NCBI RefSeq assembly: GCF_030418315.1
Contig: NZ_JAUHPV010000003.1
Coordinates: 62,001 to 126,000, forward strand
Reading direction: 5' to 3'
Length of the DNA: 64,000 nucleotides
Source: Demequina zhanjiangensis
Lineage (GTDB): Bacteria > Actinomycetota > Actinomycetes > Actinomycetales > Demequinaceae
Part shown: piece after piece, positions 45,878 to 55,640 of the stretch
Layout: each line of letters opens with the position of its first letter
Numbering within the stretch: position 1 is the stretch's first letter
Made by a program: the position numbers and the translations under genes
The notes under the pieces: model-generated
Databases searched by the model: none
The model's input: the letters and a program-made list of their open reading frames with translations, nothing else
Told to the model about the DNA's origin: nothing

Positions 45878-48052
45878 GTGTCAGCACCGATCTTCGACCT
45901 CGAGTCCCATCCTGCTCACAAGGCCGACCCCGCTGCCGTCGAGGCTGACGAAGCCCACCTTGTGAAGGTGCGCGACGCGCTCGACTGGCATGTCGCGGAC
46001 TTGCGGTCGCGTCTCGCCGCCGAGTTCGAGCAGGGTGGAGGCGCATGGCAGGGCGCCGTCGAGCGCGAGCAGACGGTGCAGTACCTGGGGCGTCGTCTCC
46101 GCGCGCTCGAGCGGTACGGCGCCGAGCTGTGCCTCGGGCGCTTCACGACCGACGACGGTGGCGCCGTCTACATCGGCCGCCTGGGCCTGACCGATGCCCA
46201 GGGTGCCCGCCTTCTCTACGACTGGCGGTCGGGCGCGGCCGAACCGTTCTTCGGCGCGACGGCCGCGCACCCCATGGGGGTGGTGACCCGGCGTCGCTTC
46301 CGGTGGAGGGGCGGCCGCATCGTCGACCACTGGGACGAGGCCGTCAACGGCACTGCCGTCGCGGACGACGCGGCTCTCGACGACGATTCGGCGCTCCTCG
46401 CCTCACTGGGCGAGAGCCGCACGACGCGGATGCGCGACGTCCTTGCGACCATCCAGTCGGATCAGGACGCCATCGTCAGGGCAGACTCCAGCGGAGTCCT
46501 CGTCGTCGACGGCGGGCCCGGCACGGGCAAGACCGTGGTCGCTCTGCACCGCGCCGCCTTCCTCAACTACTCCGACGCGCGCCTCAGGGCGCAGGGCGGC
46601 AAGGTGCTGGTGGTCGGCCCGCATCGGCCGTACCTCGAGTTCATCGCCGACGTGCTGCCCAGCCTCGGCGAGGAGTCGGTCCAGACGTGCACCTACAGGG
46701 ACCTGGTGGTCGAGGGTGCCGACGCGGTGCCGGAGGAGCAGGAGGCCGTGCGGCTCAAGGCGGACCTGGACCTCGCGATCGACGCTGCAGTGCGCCTCTA
46801 CGAGGAGCCGCCGACGGATTCGCTCGTGGTCGACGCAGGGGAGACGGAGGTGCGGATCGTCGCCCCCGACTGGGCCGAGGCCTTCGAGGCCCCCACGGGG
46901 GAGCTGCCCCACAACGCTGCGCGCGAGGAGGTGTGGACCGCCCTGCTCGACATCGTCGCGCGCGCGGTGCTCGGAGAGGACCTCGACGATCACGAGGACG
47001 CCGACGAGTTCGACGCCTACGGGCTCTCGGTCACGAGCCGTGCCGCGGAGATCAGGCGGGCTGCGGGTCGCGATCAGGGTCTGCGGGACGCGCTCGGGAA
47101 AGCGTGGCCGATCCTCGACCCGCAGGAGGTCGTCGGTGACCTCCTCTCGGTGCCCGCCTATCTGCGCATGTGCGCGCCCTGGCTCACTCCGGACCAGGTC
47201 GCGTCCCTCCAGCGTGACGAACCGGCGCGGTGGACCGACGGAGACCTGCCCGTGCTCGATGCGGCACGTGCGCGCATCGGCGACCCCCACGAGCCCGCGC
47301 GCAAGGCACGTCAGCGCGCCGCGCGCGCCGCCGAGCGTGCCCGCATGGACGACGTCGTGGCGGACCTCGTCGATCAGGACGACTCCGAGATGGGCGTGAT
47401 GTCGATGCTTCGCGGCCAGGACCTGATGAGCGTGCTCGACACTGACGAGGGTGGGCCAGGCCTCGGCGACCTCTCCGGACCTTTCGCGCACGTCATCGTG
47501 GACGAGGCGCAGGAGCTCACCGACGGTCAGTGGCGCAGCCTCATGCGGCGATGCCCGTCGGGAAGCTTCACCGTGGTCGGCGATCGTGCCCAGGCGCGTG
47601 CCGGCTTCCCCGAGGCCTGGGAGGACAGGCTTTCCCGCGTCGGCCTCACGAAGGTGCGGCGTGTGCCGCTCACCGTGAACTACCGCACGCCCGAGGAGGT
47701 GATGGCGGAGGCTGCCCCCGTGATCCAAGCGGTGCTGCCCGACGCGAACGTCCCCGTCTCGGTGCGTGCCGGTGGGCATCCGGTCGTGCACGGCTCCCGC
47801 GCTGACCTCGACGGAATCGTCGACGGCTGGCTGCAGGAGAACTCGAGGGGGGTGGCGTGCGTCATCGGCGACCCCGCCTACGCGCCCAGGCCCCGGGTCA
47901 GCTCGCTGAGCCCCGCGCTCGCGAAGGGCCTGGAGTTCGACCTGGTGGTGCTCGTGGATCCCGCCGCCTTCGGGGACGACGTCGCGGGTGCTGTCGACAG
48001 GTACGTCGCGATGACCCGCAGCACCAGCCGGCTCGTCGTGCTCGACGCCTGA
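45878..48052 (+). CDS. helR: HelR-like RNA polymerase recycling ATPase (HelD family)
   Basis: 724-aa UvrD/Rep-related ATPase that binds RNA polymerase. The N-terminus [20 protein letters not shown] leads into a coiled-coil arm (about residues 20-80) expected to enter the polymerase channels. Walker A is DGGPGTGKT (residues 211-219). [20 protein letters not shown] (Walker B), [12 protein letters not shown] and [17 protein letters not shown] mark the helicase core. HelR displaces rifamycin from RNA polymerase in Streptomyces. The RAE upstream strongly supports the HelR subtype over general HelD. The GTG start has GGAG 5 nt upstream. Confidence 0.85.
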   Translation: MSAPIFDLESHPAHKADPAAVEADEAHLVKVRDALDWHVADLRSRLAAEFEQGGGAWQGAVEREQTVQYLGRRLRALERYGAELCLGRFTTDDGGAVYIGRLGLTDAQGARLLYDWRSGAAEPFFGATAAHPMGVVTRRRFRWRGGRIVDHWDEAVNGTAVADDAALDDDSALLASLGESRTTRMRDVLATIQSDQDAIVRADSSGVLVVDGGPGTGKTVVALHRAAFLNYSDARLRAQGGKVLVVGPHRPYLEFIADVLPSLGEESVQTCTYRDLVVEGADAVPEEQEAVRLKADLDLAIDAAVRLYEEPPTDSLVVDAGETEVRIVAPDWAEAFEAPTGELPHNAAREEVWTALLDIVARAVLGEDLDDHEDADEFDAYGLSVTSRAAEIRRAAGRDQGLRDALGKAWPILDPQEVVGDLLSVPAYLRMCAPWLTPDQVASLQRDEPARWTDGDLPVLDAARARIGDPHEPARKARQRAARAAERARMDDVVADLVDQDDSEMGVMSMLRGQDLMSVLDTDEGGPGLGDLSGPFAHVIVDEAQELTDGQWRSLMRRCPSGSFTVVGDRAQARAGFPEAWEDRLSRVGLTKVRRVPLTVNYRTPEEVMAEAAPVIQAVLPDANVPVSVRAGGHPVVHGSRADLDGIVDGWLQENSRGVACVIGDPAYAPRPRVSSLSPALAKGLEFDLVVLVDPAAFGDDVAGAVDRYVAMTRSTSRLVVLDA

Positions 48053-48105
48053 CACGACGCGACGCGCCTGCGACTTCGTGTCGGACGGAGGAGGAGAATA
48101 GGCGG

Positions 48106-48837
48106 GTGCCCCTCTATCGTGACGATGCCATCGTCCTCCGCACCCACAAGCTGGGTGAGGCGGACCGCATCGTCACGCTGCTGACCCGTCACCACGGGAA
48201 GGTGCGCGCCGTCGCGAAGGGCGTCCGGCGCACGTCGTCCCGGCTGGGCGCTCGCGTGGAGCCGTTCATGCTCGCGGACATCCAGTTCTACGAGGGCCGG
48301 AACCTGGACATCATCAGCCAGGTGGAGACCAAGGAGCCGTACGCGCGGCGCATCGCCGAGGACTACGCGCTGTACACCGCGGCGACGGCCATGGTCGAGA
48401 CGGCGGACAAGCTCGTCGACCACGAGAAGGAGCCGGCGTACCCGCAGTACCGGCTGCTGCATGGTGCTCTCGGGTCGCTGAGCCGGCGGGAGCATGAGGC
48501 GGGCATGGTGCTCGACTCGTTCCTGCTCCGCTCGCTCGCGATCGCGGGCTATGCGCCGAGCTTCGATGACTGCGCGTCCTGCGGCCGGCCCGGACCTCAC
48601 CGCGCGTTCGCCGTCGCTGAAGGTGGCGCGACGTGCGAGGAGTGCAGGCCGTCCGGCGCTGCCGCGCCGTCCGAGGAAGCGTTCGTCCTGCTCTCGTCGC
48701 TGCTCTCTGGCGACTGGGCGGTGGCCGACGCCTCCGAGCAGCGCGCGCGGCGCGAGTCCGCCGGGCTGATCGCCGCGTACGCGCAGTTCCACCTGGAGCG
48801 CAAGGTCCGCTCGCTGGGCCTCGTCGACCGCGCCTGA
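48106..48837 (+). CDS. recO: DNA repair protein RecO
   Basis: 243-aa recombination mediator that helps load RecA in the RecFOR pathway. The OB-fold N-terminus reads [20 protein letters not shown] and [17 protein letters not shown]. The C-terminal zinc motif is complete (CASCGRPGP ... CEECRP). The GTG at 48106 gives the canonical N-terminus. In related genomes recO follows leuA directly; here the TetR and helR block lies between. Confidence 0.95.
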   Translation: MPLYRDDAIVLRTHKLGEADRIVTLLTRHHGKVRAVAKGVRRTSSRLGARVEPFMLADIQFYEGRNLDIISQVETKEPYARRIAEDYALYTAATAMVETADKLVDHEKEPAYPQYRLLHGALGSLSRREHEAGMVLDSFLLRSLAIAGYAPSFDDCASCGRPGPHRAFAVAEGGATCEECRPSGAAAPSEEAFVLLSSLLSGDWAVADASEQRARRESAGLIAAYAQFHLERKVRSLGLVDRA

Positions 48838-48863
48838 GCGCCAGCCGGGGGCGCGTGACGCCT

Positions 48864-48951
48864 CTTCACGCACCTGTGACTCGCGTGACTGCAGCGCGCC
48901 ATGTGGTTCCGCTCCAGGCGCACGCGCCTCATGGGTCACAGGTGCGTGAAG
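48864..48951. repeat. 17-bp inverted repeat with 54-nt spacer
   Basis: CTTCACGCACCTGTGAC (48864-48880) and its perfect reverse complement (48935-48951), just after recO. Too widely spaced for a simple terminator; it looks like the ends of a small element. Confidence 0.7.
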
Positions 48952-49070
48952 CTCTGCACGCGGGTCGACCCCGTGGCGCGCCGTCCTGTGCCCGGCGCCG
49001 CGCGCCGCGCTGACTCCGACACTTCGCACCACTCCGGTTCGCGACACCCCGGCGACACTCCGTGAGGGGC

Positions 49071-49092
49071 GGCGACACGCTGGCGTGTCGCC
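49071..49092 (+). terminator. Hairpin in the recO-HAD gap
   Basis: 9-bp perfect stem (49071-49079 with 49084-49092) and 4-nt loop. It could end the recO transcript, although it lies more than 200 nt past the stop. Confidence 0.45.
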
Positions 49093-49204
49093 GTCGGGAT
49101 TGGTTCGGACTGTCGGGAGCCGCGCGGTGGAGCGCCCTCCGTCCCGAGTCGCGGCCGTCGGCGTCGGGATTGGTTCGGACTGTCCGATGCCGCGCGGTGG
49201 AGCG
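49092..49204. repeat. 43-bp direct repeat, 70-bp period
   Basis: Copies at 49092-49134 and 49162-49204, both starting CGTCGGGATTGGTTCGGACT and differing at a few positions in the second half. With the inverted repeat upstream they fill the 489-nt gap between recO and the HAD gene, where no gene is visible. Confidence 0.75.
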
Positions 49205-49232
49205 GCACTCAGGGGCGCCCATGAAACACAGT

Positions 49233-49254
49233 GTTCTTCTGATGTTCACCTGTT
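49233..49254 (+). promoter_or_regulatory. Candidate PHO box before the phn-type operon
   Basis: Two 11-bp direct-repeat units, GTTCTTCTGAT then GTTCACCTGTT, the unit length and GTTCACC core of actinobacterial PhoP boxes. It lies 28 nt upstream of a TAGTCT -10 (49283-49288). Confidence 0.45.
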
Positions 49255-49282
49255 CGTGGCCCATCCGTCCATATCGCTCGCA

Positions 49283-49288
49283 TAGTCT
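49283..49288 (+). promoter_or_regulatory. -10 box of the HAD-phn operon (TAGTCT)
   Basis: TAGTCT 38 nt before the HAD ATG; no standard -35 is visible, consistent with an activator-dependent promoter. Confidence 0.45.
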
Positions 49289-49326
49289 GGACGCGTCGTC
49301 CACGAGGGGCGGCGGGAAAGGACCAG

Positions 49327-50034
49327 ATGCGCCCCACCGTGATCTTCGACTTCGACGGCACTCTCGCCTTGGGTGACGGTCCTCTATGGGCCTACGCACG
49401 CGGCGTCGCCGAGGCCGCAGGGATCCCCGAGATCGTCGCCGCCTCAGAGGAGGCTGTCGCGAGGTTCGAGGCGGGGGATGAGGAGCGCATCGACGGGTAC
49501 GACGCCGTCCGTGCCGCGGCAGTCGAGCTCGGCGCCGACGACGAGGCGCTCTCGGCCGGCTACATGGCCAGCCGCGCTGAGCTCGCGACCGACTCCGCTC
49601 CGATCGCGGCGCCCGAGGGCCTCGAGGACTTCCTGACGAGGCTCGCCGAGTACGCGGATCTGCTGCTCGTCACCAACTCGCCCGACGTGCGCATCACCGA
49701 GGCTCTCGAGGCGCTCGGCGCCTCAGCGATCACCAGCCGCGTGTGCTCCGCGCGCAAGCCTGCCGGCCTCGGCCCCGTGATCGATGAGATGCTCACGCGC
49801 GGCCCAGTCATGAGCGTCGGCGACGTGTACGTCAACGACCTCGAGCCGGCCATCGCCCGGGGAGCCGCGACGGCCCTCGTCGGCGCCACCTGGGAGGCAC
49901 ACGCGAGCCAGGTCACCATGGCCGCCGCGACCCTCCCCGAGCTCTACCCCTCACTCGAAGCGTGGGCGGCCGCTGAGGCGACCGCTCCTCAGATGCCAAC
50001 CGGCACCGGAACCACTCAGGAAAGGCAGCAGTAG
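49327..50034 (+). CDS. HAD superfamily hydrolase (phosphatase)
   Basis: 235 aa. HAD motif I is VIFDFDGTLALGDG, motif II is LLVTNSP, the motif III region is ARKPAG and motif IV is MSVGDVYVNDLEPA. A helical cap lies between motifs I and II. It is probably a phosphatase for a small phosphorylated compound. It is the first gene of the operon, 1 nt before the binding protein gene, so its substrate is likely released from, or related to, the imported compound. The last 20 residues are a flexible Thr/Gln-rich tail. Confidence 0.85.
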   Translation: MRPTVIFDFDGTLALGDGPLWAYARGVAEAAGIPEIVAASEEAVARFEAGDEERIDGYDAVRAAAVELGADDEALSAGYMASRAELATDSAPIAAPEGLEDFLTRLAEYADLLLVTNSPDVRITEALEALGASAITSRVCSARKPAGLGPVIDEMLTRGPVMSVGDVYVNDLEPAIARGAATALVGATWEAHASQVTMAAATLPELYPSLEAWAAAEATAPQMPTGTGTTQERQQ

Positions 50035-50035
50035 C

Positions 50036-51064
50036 ATGCGCAAGACCCTTACGACGACCGGACTGGTCGGCGTCGCGCTCCTCGCCCTGGTCGGCTGCAG
50101 CACCGCCGACGGCGACACCACCGCCACCACCGACGGCTCGGCCCCGGCCGACGCTCAGGCCGACTGGCCCTCCGAGATCACCCTCGCGCTGATCCCCAAC
50201 GAGCAGGTCAACGACCTGGTCACCTCCGTGTCGCCGCTCACCGACTACCTCACCGAGGAGCTCGGCATCGAGGTCACCGGCGTCGTCACCAAGGACTACC
50301 AGGCCGCCGTCGAGGCGATCGGCTCGGGTCAGGCGCAGATCGCCATCGCCGACGCCGGCTCGCTCGCCGCGGCCGAGGACCTGTACGGCGCGCACGCCGT
50401 GCTGCAGGACGTTCGCTTCGGAGCCTCGTCCTACGCGTCGCAGTTCTTCACGAACATCGACAACGCCGACAAGTACTGCGCCGACGAGCCCGTCGAGGCC
50501 ACCTACGCCGCGAGCGGTCAGACGTTCCTGTACTGCAACGGCGTCGCCTCCGGCGAGGAGAACACCGGCGTCGGACCCGTCTCTGTCGATGCGCTCGGTG
50601 CCATCGAGCCCGGCACGAAGGTCGCGTTCGGCAACACCACGTCGCCGGCCGGCTATCAGCTGCCCGTCCTCATGCTCGAGGAGCTCGGCACCAGCATCGA
50701 CGACCTGGAGCAGGTGCCCGTCACCGGCAACGACACCCTGATCATGGCCGTCTACAACGGCGACGCCGAGGTCGGCTTCTCCTACTGGGATGCCCGCAGC
50801 TCGATCGACGAGTCCGAGGTGCCCGACCTCGCCGAGAAGATCGTCGTCTTCGGCCTGTCGGAGATGTACCCCAACGGCGGCGTCGTCCTCTCCGACGACC
50901 TTCCCGAGGACCTGCGTGCCGAGATCACCGACCTGATGGACGGCTACGCGGACGTGGACCCCGACACGCTCAGCAACATCTTCGGCCAGACCGACTGGGT
51001 GCCCGCCGACGCGGCCGCGATCGACCTGGCCCGCCAGGTCAACGCCCGCTTCAGCGGACAGTAA
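50036..51064 (+). CDS. phnD: Phosphonate/phosphite-type ABC transporter substrate-binding lipoprotein (PhnD family)
   Basis: 342 aa. Signal peptide with lipobox LVGC followed by a Thr/Asp-rich linker. The PhnD fold reads [40 protein letters not shown] and [20 protein letters not shown]. Family members bind phosphonates, phosphite, hypophosphite or phosphate esters; the exact ligand cannot be told. The HAD gene before and RpiR gene after suggest an organophosphate or phosphosugar-like ligand. It is followed by the ATPase and two permeases. Confidence 0.9.
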   Translation: MRKTLTTTGLVGVALLALVGCSTADGDTTATTDGSAPADAQADWPSEITLALIPNEQVNDLVTSVSPLTDYLTEELGIEVTGVVTKDYQAAVEAIGSGQAQIAIADAGSLAAAEDLYGAHAVLQDVRFGASSYASQFFTNIDNADKYCADEPVEATYAASGQTFLYCNGVASGEENTGVGPVSVDALGAIEPGTKVAFGNTTSPAGYQLPVLMLEELGTSIDDLEQVPVTGNDTLIMAVYNGDAEVGFSYWDARSSIDESEVPDLAEKIVVFGLSEMYPNGGVVLSDDLPEDLRAEITDLMDGYADVDPDTLSNIFGQTDWVPADAAAIDLARQVNARFSGQ

Positions 51065-51077
51065 GGACACTCCTCAC

Positions 51078-51905
51078 ATGCGTCAGCACACGACGCAGCC
51101 GGAGGCCGAGGGCGCCACGCCCTCGGCCTCCGTGCCGTGGCCCATCGCGCTCGACCAGGTGACCGTCCGCTATCCGAACGGCGTGGTCGCGCTCAAGGAC
51201 GTCTCCCTGCGCGTCGAGCCGGGCGAGATGATCTCCGTCGTCGGACTCTCGGGCTCCGGCAAGTCGACGATGATCCGGACGATCAACGGCCTGGTGCCCG
51301 CCACGAGCGGCACGGTGACGGTCGGCCCGCACACGGTGACGGGCCTGTCGGGTCGTCAGCTGCGCCAGCTTCGCGGCCACGTCGGCATGATCTTCCAGCA
51401 CTTCAACCTGGCCGATCGCGCGAGCGTCTACCAGAACGTGCTCGTCGGCCGCTTCTCCCACACGCCCACGTGGCGCACCCTCCTGGGCTCGGCACGCCCC
51501 GCGGACCGTGACATCGCGATGCGTGCGCTCGACTCGGTCGGGATGCTGGAGAAGGTGTGGCAGCGGGGCGGCGCCCTGTCCGGTGGTCAGAAGCAGCGCG
51601 TCGCGATCGCCCGCGCGCTCAGCCAGGAGCCGGCAGTGATGCTCGCCGACGAACCCGTCGCGAGCCTCGACCCGCCCACCGCGCACTCCGTCATGGCGGA
51701 CCTGCAGCGCATCAACCAGGAGCGCGGCCTCACGGTGCTGGTCAACCTGCACCTCATGGACCTCGCGCGCCAGTACACGACGCGCATGATCGGCCTGCGC
51801 GAAGGACGGCTCGTCTACGACGGCCCCGCCGCCGACGCGACCGACGCCGACTTCGAGGAGATCTACGGGCGTCCGATCCAGGTGAAGGACCGGCTGGACC
51901 GATGA
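51078..51905 (+). CDS. phnC: Phosphonate-type ABC transporter ATP-binding protein
   Basis: 275 aa. Walker [22 protein letters not shown]-loop [20 protein letters not shown], signature [20 protein letters not shown] and Walker [21 protein letters not shown] are intact. The sequence pattern ([20 protein letters not shown]) is the PhnC type. It overlaps the first permease gene by ATGA. Confidence 0.94.
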   Translation: MRQHTTQPEAEGATPSASVPWPIALDQVTVRYPNGVVALKDVSLRVEPGEMISVVGLSGSGKSTMIRTINGLVPATSGTVTVGPHTVTGLSGRQLRQLRGHVGMIFQHFNLADRASVYQNVLVGRFSHTPTWRTLLGSARPADRDIAMRALDSVGMLEKVWQRGGALSGGQKQRVAIARALSQEPAVMLADEPVASLDPPTAHSVMADLQRINQERGLTVLVNLHLMDLARQYTTRMIGLREGRLVYDGPAADATDADFEEIYGRPIQVKDRLDR

Positions 51906-52708
51906 CGACCGCGCCGCAGCTCGACATCCCGCCACGGCCGCGCACCTGGCCGCGCCGCGCGCTGATCGCCGGCGCCGTGCTCGTCGTGACGGTGCTGACC
52001 ACCACGCCCGCACTCGGCGGCGTCGAGATCGACCTCGACTCGATCGCCCGCAACTGGGGCAACGGTGCGTCGCGGATCGCGATGCTGTTCCAGCCTGACT
52101 GGTCGATCCTGCCGCGCACGTGGGAGCCGATGCTCGAGACGCTCGAGATGGCCCTGATCGGTACGGCGGTCTCCGCGGCGCTCGCGATCCCGCTGTCGCT
52201 CTGGGCGGCGCGCCCCACGAACCCCGGCAATCCGCTGCGCATGGCGGTGCGCTTCGTCCTCAACGTGGTGCGCGCGGTGCCCGACCTGGTCTACGCCACG
52301 ATCCTCGTCGCCATGGTCGGAGTCGGGGCGCTGCCCGGCATCATCACGCTCGTGCTCTTCGACCTGGGCATCGTCGTCAAGCTCGTGTCCGAGGCGATCG
52401 ACTCCTCCGACTCCTCCTACATGGAAGCGGGACGCGCAGCCGGCGGCACGCAGACCCAGATCAACCGCGTGACGGCACTGCCGCAGGCGTGGCCCGCCTT
52501 CGCGAGCCAGGTGCTCTACTCGCTCGAGCTGAACGTGCGCGTCTCCGCGATCCTCGGCCTCGTGGGCGCGGGAGGCATCGGCCGACTGATCGACGAGGTG
52601 CGTGGCTTCTACCGCTACGACGCGCTGTCGACGATCATCCTGCTGCTGCTCGTGGTGGTGATCCTCATCGAGGTCGCCTCGAACTACCTCAGGAAGAGGC
52701 TGCGATGA
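51902..52708 (+). CDS. phnE: Phosphonate-type ABC transporter permease (PhnE, first copy)
   Basis: 268 aa, six predicted membrane helices. [20 protein letters not shown] and [20 protein letters not shown] are PhnE-like. The EAA-type loop is [20 protein letters not shown]. It starts in an ATGA overlap with phnC and ends in an ATGA overlap with the second permease, so the two probably form a heterodimer. Confidence 0.92.
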   Translation: MTTAPQLDIPPRPRTWPRRALIAGAVLVVTVLTTTPALGGVEIDLDSIARNWGNGASRIAMLFQPDWSILPRTWEPMLETLEMALIGTAVSAALAIPLSLWAARPTNPGNPLRMAVRFVLNVVRAVPDLVYATILVAMVGVGALPGIITLVLFDLGIVVKLVSEAIDSSDSSYMEAGRAAGGTQTQINRVTALPQAWPAFASQVLYSLELNVRVSAILGLVGAGGIGRLIDEVRGFYRYDALSTIILLLLVVVILIEVASNYLRKRLR

Positions 52709-53553
52709 CGGCGACCACCACCACCCGTGCCGCGACCGGCGCGCTGCAGATCCCGGTCCGGCCGCGCTCCTGGCCAGTACGGCTCGCGTGGGCCGCCGTC
52801 GCGGTCGCGATCGTCGCGGCGTTCTGGGATCTCGGCATCGAATGGTCCAAGCTCGCCTCCCTCCCGTCGGACCTGGCGCACTACACGCGCCTCATGTTCT
52901 CGGACCCCGACTGGTCCAAGCTGCCCGAGGCGCTCTATCAGACGTGGCGCTCGGTCGCGATGGCGTGGACGGGCGCGCTGCTGGGCGTCGTCCTGTCGAC
53001 TCTGCTCGGCATCCCCGCCGCTCAGGGGGTAGGTCCGCTGTGGGTCCGCCTGCCGCTCAGGTGGGTCTTCGCCGTGATCCGCGCCGTGCCTGAGGTGGTG
53101 ATCGCGATCATCATCCTGACCGTCACCGGCCTCACGCCGTTCACGGGGGCGCTCGCGCTCGCGATCGGCGGCATCGGCACCCACGCCAAGTGGACCTACG
53201 AGACCATCGAGTCCGTCCCGCAGGGAACCTCTGAGGCGGTGCGCGCGAGTGGAGGCAACGTGCTCGAGGTCGCGCGCTGGGGCCTGTGGCCTGCAGCCTC
53301 TCCCGAGCTCATGTCGCTCGGGCTCTACAGGTTCGAGATCAACGTGCGCACGTCGGCCATCCTGGGGCTCATCGGAGTGGGCGGAATCGGTGACATGCTC
53401 ACCGGCTACACCCAGTATCGGGAGTGGGATACCGTGGGCGTCCTCATCATCGTGGTGATCGTCGTCACGATGAGCATCGACGCAGTGTCCGGCCGGATCC
53501 GCCGTCGGATCATGGAGGGGGCGAAGGCTCGTGACCTGGACAGGAGCGCCTGA
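52705..53553 (+). CDS. phnE: Phosphonate-type ABC transporter permease (PhnE, second copy)
   Basis: 282 aa. QTWRSVAMAWTGALLGVVLS, AVIRAVPEVVIAIIILTVTG and the coupling loop EAVRASGGNVLEVARWGLWP mark the PhnE family; SAILGLIGVGGIGDMLTGYT is the conserved end of the core. Partner of the preceding permease. Its 3' end overlaps the regulator gene by 23 nt. Confidence 0.92.
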   Translation: MTATTTTRAATGALQIPVRPRSWPVRLAWAAVAVAIVAAFWDLGIEWSKLASLPSDLAHYTRLMFSDPDWSKLPEALYQTWRSVAMAWTGALLGVVLSTLLGIPAAQGVGPLWVRLPLRWVFAVIRAVPEVVIAIIILTVTGLTPFTGALALAIGGIGTHAKWTYETIESVPQGTSEAVRASGGNVLEVARWGLWPAASPELMSLGLYRFEINVRTSAILGLIGVGGIGDMLTGYTQYREWDTVGVLIIVVIVVTMSIDAVSGRIRRRIMEGAKARDLDRSA

Positions 53554-54388
53554 CGCGCCTCCCACCGCACGGATCGCGGCGCTCGCCCCGTCGCTCCAGC
53601 CGAGCGAGCGGAGGGTCGCCGAGGCCATCGCGGCCGACGTGGCGCGCGCCGTCGACATGACCGCGCAGGAGCTCGCCGAGGCGGCGGGCGTCGGCCGGGC
53701 CTCGGTGGTGCGCACCGCCCAGTCGCTCGGGTACGACGGGTATCCCCAGCTCCGCGTGGCCCTCGCCAGGGAAGGCGCGTCCGACGCGGTGGCGGCAGAG
53801 AGCGTCGGCGGCAGCCTGGGCGTGGTCCAGTCCGCGCTCGACCGCTTCGGGCGGGCGCTGCCCGCGACGGCGTCGGGCCTCACGCATGAGTCCGTCGACG
53901 CGTTCGTGGCCGCGCTCGACGAGGGAGGTCGCGTGGTCGTCACCGCGAACGGGCTCTCCGCGCCGCTGGGGTACGACGTCGCGCTACGCCTCGCCAGCGC
54001 CGGCCGGCCCGTGGAGTACATGCCCGACGCGTTGGCGCAGCAGATCGCGGCCGGCCAGCTGCGCGAGGGCGACGTGCTCCTCGCGATCTCCGGATCGGGT
54101 GCCAGCCGCGCGACGCTCGCCGCCGTCGAGGCCGCGCTCGCGGGCGGGGCGACCGTGTTGGGCCTCACGGCCTTCTCTCGCTCCGCGCTCGTGGAGCGCT
54201 CCACTCTCTCGCTGGTGGTGCCTTCCGCGGGCCAGTCCTTCCAGAACGAGCTGCTCCAGACCTCTCGGGCGGGCATGGCCCTCGTGATCGAAGGCCTCGT
54301 GGAGGCGCTCGTGACACATCGGGGTCCGCGCGCCCGCGACGCTCGCGCGGCTACCCTTGGGGCGGTCTCCGACAGCCTCCGCGAGTAG
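53531..54388 (+). CDS. MurR/RpiR family transcriptional regulator
   Basis: 285 aa. N-terminal HTH_6 (LQPSERRVAEAIAADVARAV, AQELAEAAGVGRASVVRTAQ) and a C-terminal SIS phosphosugar-binding domain (VVVTANGLSAPLGYDVALRL, EGDVLLAISGSGASRATLAA). RpiR regulators usually sense phosphosugars. It is the last gene of the transport operon, so it probably controls uptake in response to a phosphorylated intermediate. GTG start within the end of phnE. Confidence 0.9.
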   Translation: MTWTGAPDAPPTARIAALAPSLQPSERRVAEAIAADVARAVDMTAQELAEAAGVGRASVVRTAQSLGYDGYPQLRVALAREGASDAVAAESVGGSLGVVQSALDRFGRALPATASGLTHESVDAFVAALDEGGRVVVTANGLSAPLGYDVALRLASAGRPVEYMPDALAQQIAAGQLREGDVLLAISGSGASRATLAAVEAALAGGATVLGLTAFSRSALVERSTLSLVVPSAGQSFQNELLQTSRAGMALVIEGLVEALVTHRGPRARDARAATLGAVSDSLRE

Positions 54389-54402
54389 CGGCGCCGCGCC
54401 AG

Positions 54403-54408
54403 TAGGCT
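54403..54408 (+). promoter_or_regulatory. -10 box of uppS (TAGGCT)
   Basis: TAGGCT ends 7 nt before the uppS GTG; no ribosome-binding site between, so a leaderless message is likely. Confidence 0.55.
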
Positions 54409-54415
54409 TGCCTGC

Positions 54416-55174
54416 GTGAGTCCGACGAAGCCCTTCCCGCACGCCGGCGGTGCGACCGCGCCCGACCTTCCGAAGGGCGCGGTTCCCAAGCACGTGGCCG
54501 TCGTCATGGACGGCAACGGACGCTGGGCCAAGGAGCGCGGCCTTCCGCGTACGGAGGGTCACACCAGGGGAGAGGCCTCCCTTCTGGACGTCGTGGCCGG
54601 TGCGATCGAGGTGGGCGTCGAGCACATCAGCGCCTACGCGTTCAGCACCGAGAACTGGAAGCGCAGTCCCGAGGAGGTGCGCTTCCTCATGGGCTTCAAC
54701 CGCGATGTCATCCGCCGCAGGCGCGACGAGATGCACTCGTGGGGCGTGAGGGTCCGCTGGGCCGGGCGCAGGCCCAAGCTGTGGAAGTCGGTCATCACCG
54801 AGCTGGAGAAGGCCGAGGAGATGACGCAGGACAACAAGGTCCTCACCCTCACCATGTGCGTGAACTACGGGGGGCGTGCGGAGATCGCCGACGCCGCGCG
54901 AGAGATCGCGCGCAAGGTCGCGGCGGGACAGCTCGACCCGGAGAAGGTCACGGAGAAGACCCTCGCCGCGCACCTCGACGAGCCCGACATGCCGGACGTG
55001 GACCTCTTCTGGCGGTCAAGCGGCGAGCAGCGCTCCAGCAACTTCCTTCCGTGGCAGGCCGCCTACGCCGAGTACGTGTTCAGCGACGTGCTGTGGCCCG
55101 ATGTGGACCGCACCCACCTGTGGGCGGCTATCGAGGAGTACGCGCGTCGGAACCGACGCTTCGGCGCAGCCTAG
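54416..55174 (+). CDS. uppS: Isoprenyl transferase (undecaprenyl diphosphate synthase family)
   Basis: 252-aa cis-prenyltransferase that makes the lipid carrier for cell-wall synthesis. [20 protein letters not shown] carries the catalytic Asp and Arg. [19 protein letters not shown] and [20 protein letters not shown] are the other conserved blocks; the metal-binding Glu lies near [17 protein letters not shown] start. The last 47 nt overlap the convergent dedA gene. Confidence 0.97.
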   Translation: MSPTKPFPHAGGATAPDLPKGAVPKHVAVVMDGNGRWAKERGLPRTEGHTRGEASLLDVVAGAIEVGVEHISAYAFSTENWKRSPEEVRFLMGFNRDVIRRRRDEMHSWGVRVRWAGRRPKLWKSVITELEKAEEMTQDNKVLTLTMCVNYGGRAEIADAAREIARKVAAGQLDPEKVTEKTLAAHLDEPDMPDVDLFWRSSGEQRSSNFLPWQAAYAEYVFSDVLWPDVDRTHLWAAIEEYARRNRRFGAA

Positions 55175-55640
55175 TCAGACCCCACGCGAGGGCGACCACG
55201 CCCACGAGGATGCCCGCGCCGAGCCACGGCGAGCGCGCGAACGCATCGAGCAGGCTGAGGCCCAGCAGCGAGTAGATGATCGCCCAGGCGATGCAGCCGG
55301 GGATCATCGCGACCGTGTAGAGGTCCCATCGCATCCGCGTATACCCCGCGGCCGCGTTGACCATCGTCTGGAAGCCGATGGTCAGGAAGGACAGGGGCAC
55401 TCCGACGAAGCCCCACCGATCGAGGAAGCCTTGCGCGCGTTCCCACGACGGGCCGGACAGGTGCTGCGCGAACCGCGCGCGTCGGCCGTGCACCTCGTCG
55501 TGGGCGGTTGCCTCGGCTCCGCGGCGCACCCAGCGACCGGCCCAGTAGGTGCCCTGCGCGCGCAGCAGGACCACGCAGAACAGGAACGCGAACAGGCCCA
55601 GCCACGGCCCGTCCGAGATGAAGGACGGCACACCTGCCAT
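55128..55640 (-). CDS. DedA/VTT family membrane protein
   Basis: 170 aa with about four membrane segments. [32 protein letters not shown] and [20 protein letters not shown] match the VTT (DedA) domain, linked to phospholipid scrambling and lipid-carrier recycling in some family members. The ATG at 55640 overlaps the zur stop in TGATG, so it is the last gene of the znu-zur operon. It converges with uppS with a 47-nt overlap. Confidence 0.88.
   Translation of the reverse strand: MAGVPSFISDGPWLGLFAFLFCVVLLRAQGTYWAGRWVRRGAEATAHDEVHGRRARFAQHLSGPSWERAQGFLDRWGFVGVPLSFLTIGFQTMVNAAAGYTRMRWDLYTVAMIPGCIAWAIIYSLLGLSLLDAFARSPWLGAGILVGVVALAWGLTRLRRSVGSDARTPR

Noticed and set aside
46403-48055. Open minus-strand frame of 550 codons opposite helR
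   Set aside because: Shadow of helR; His/Arg/Gly-rich low-complexity product.
49092-49204. CRISPR-like or attachment-site repeat
   Set aside because: Only two copies, 43 bp with 27 bp between them, no integrase gene adjacent.
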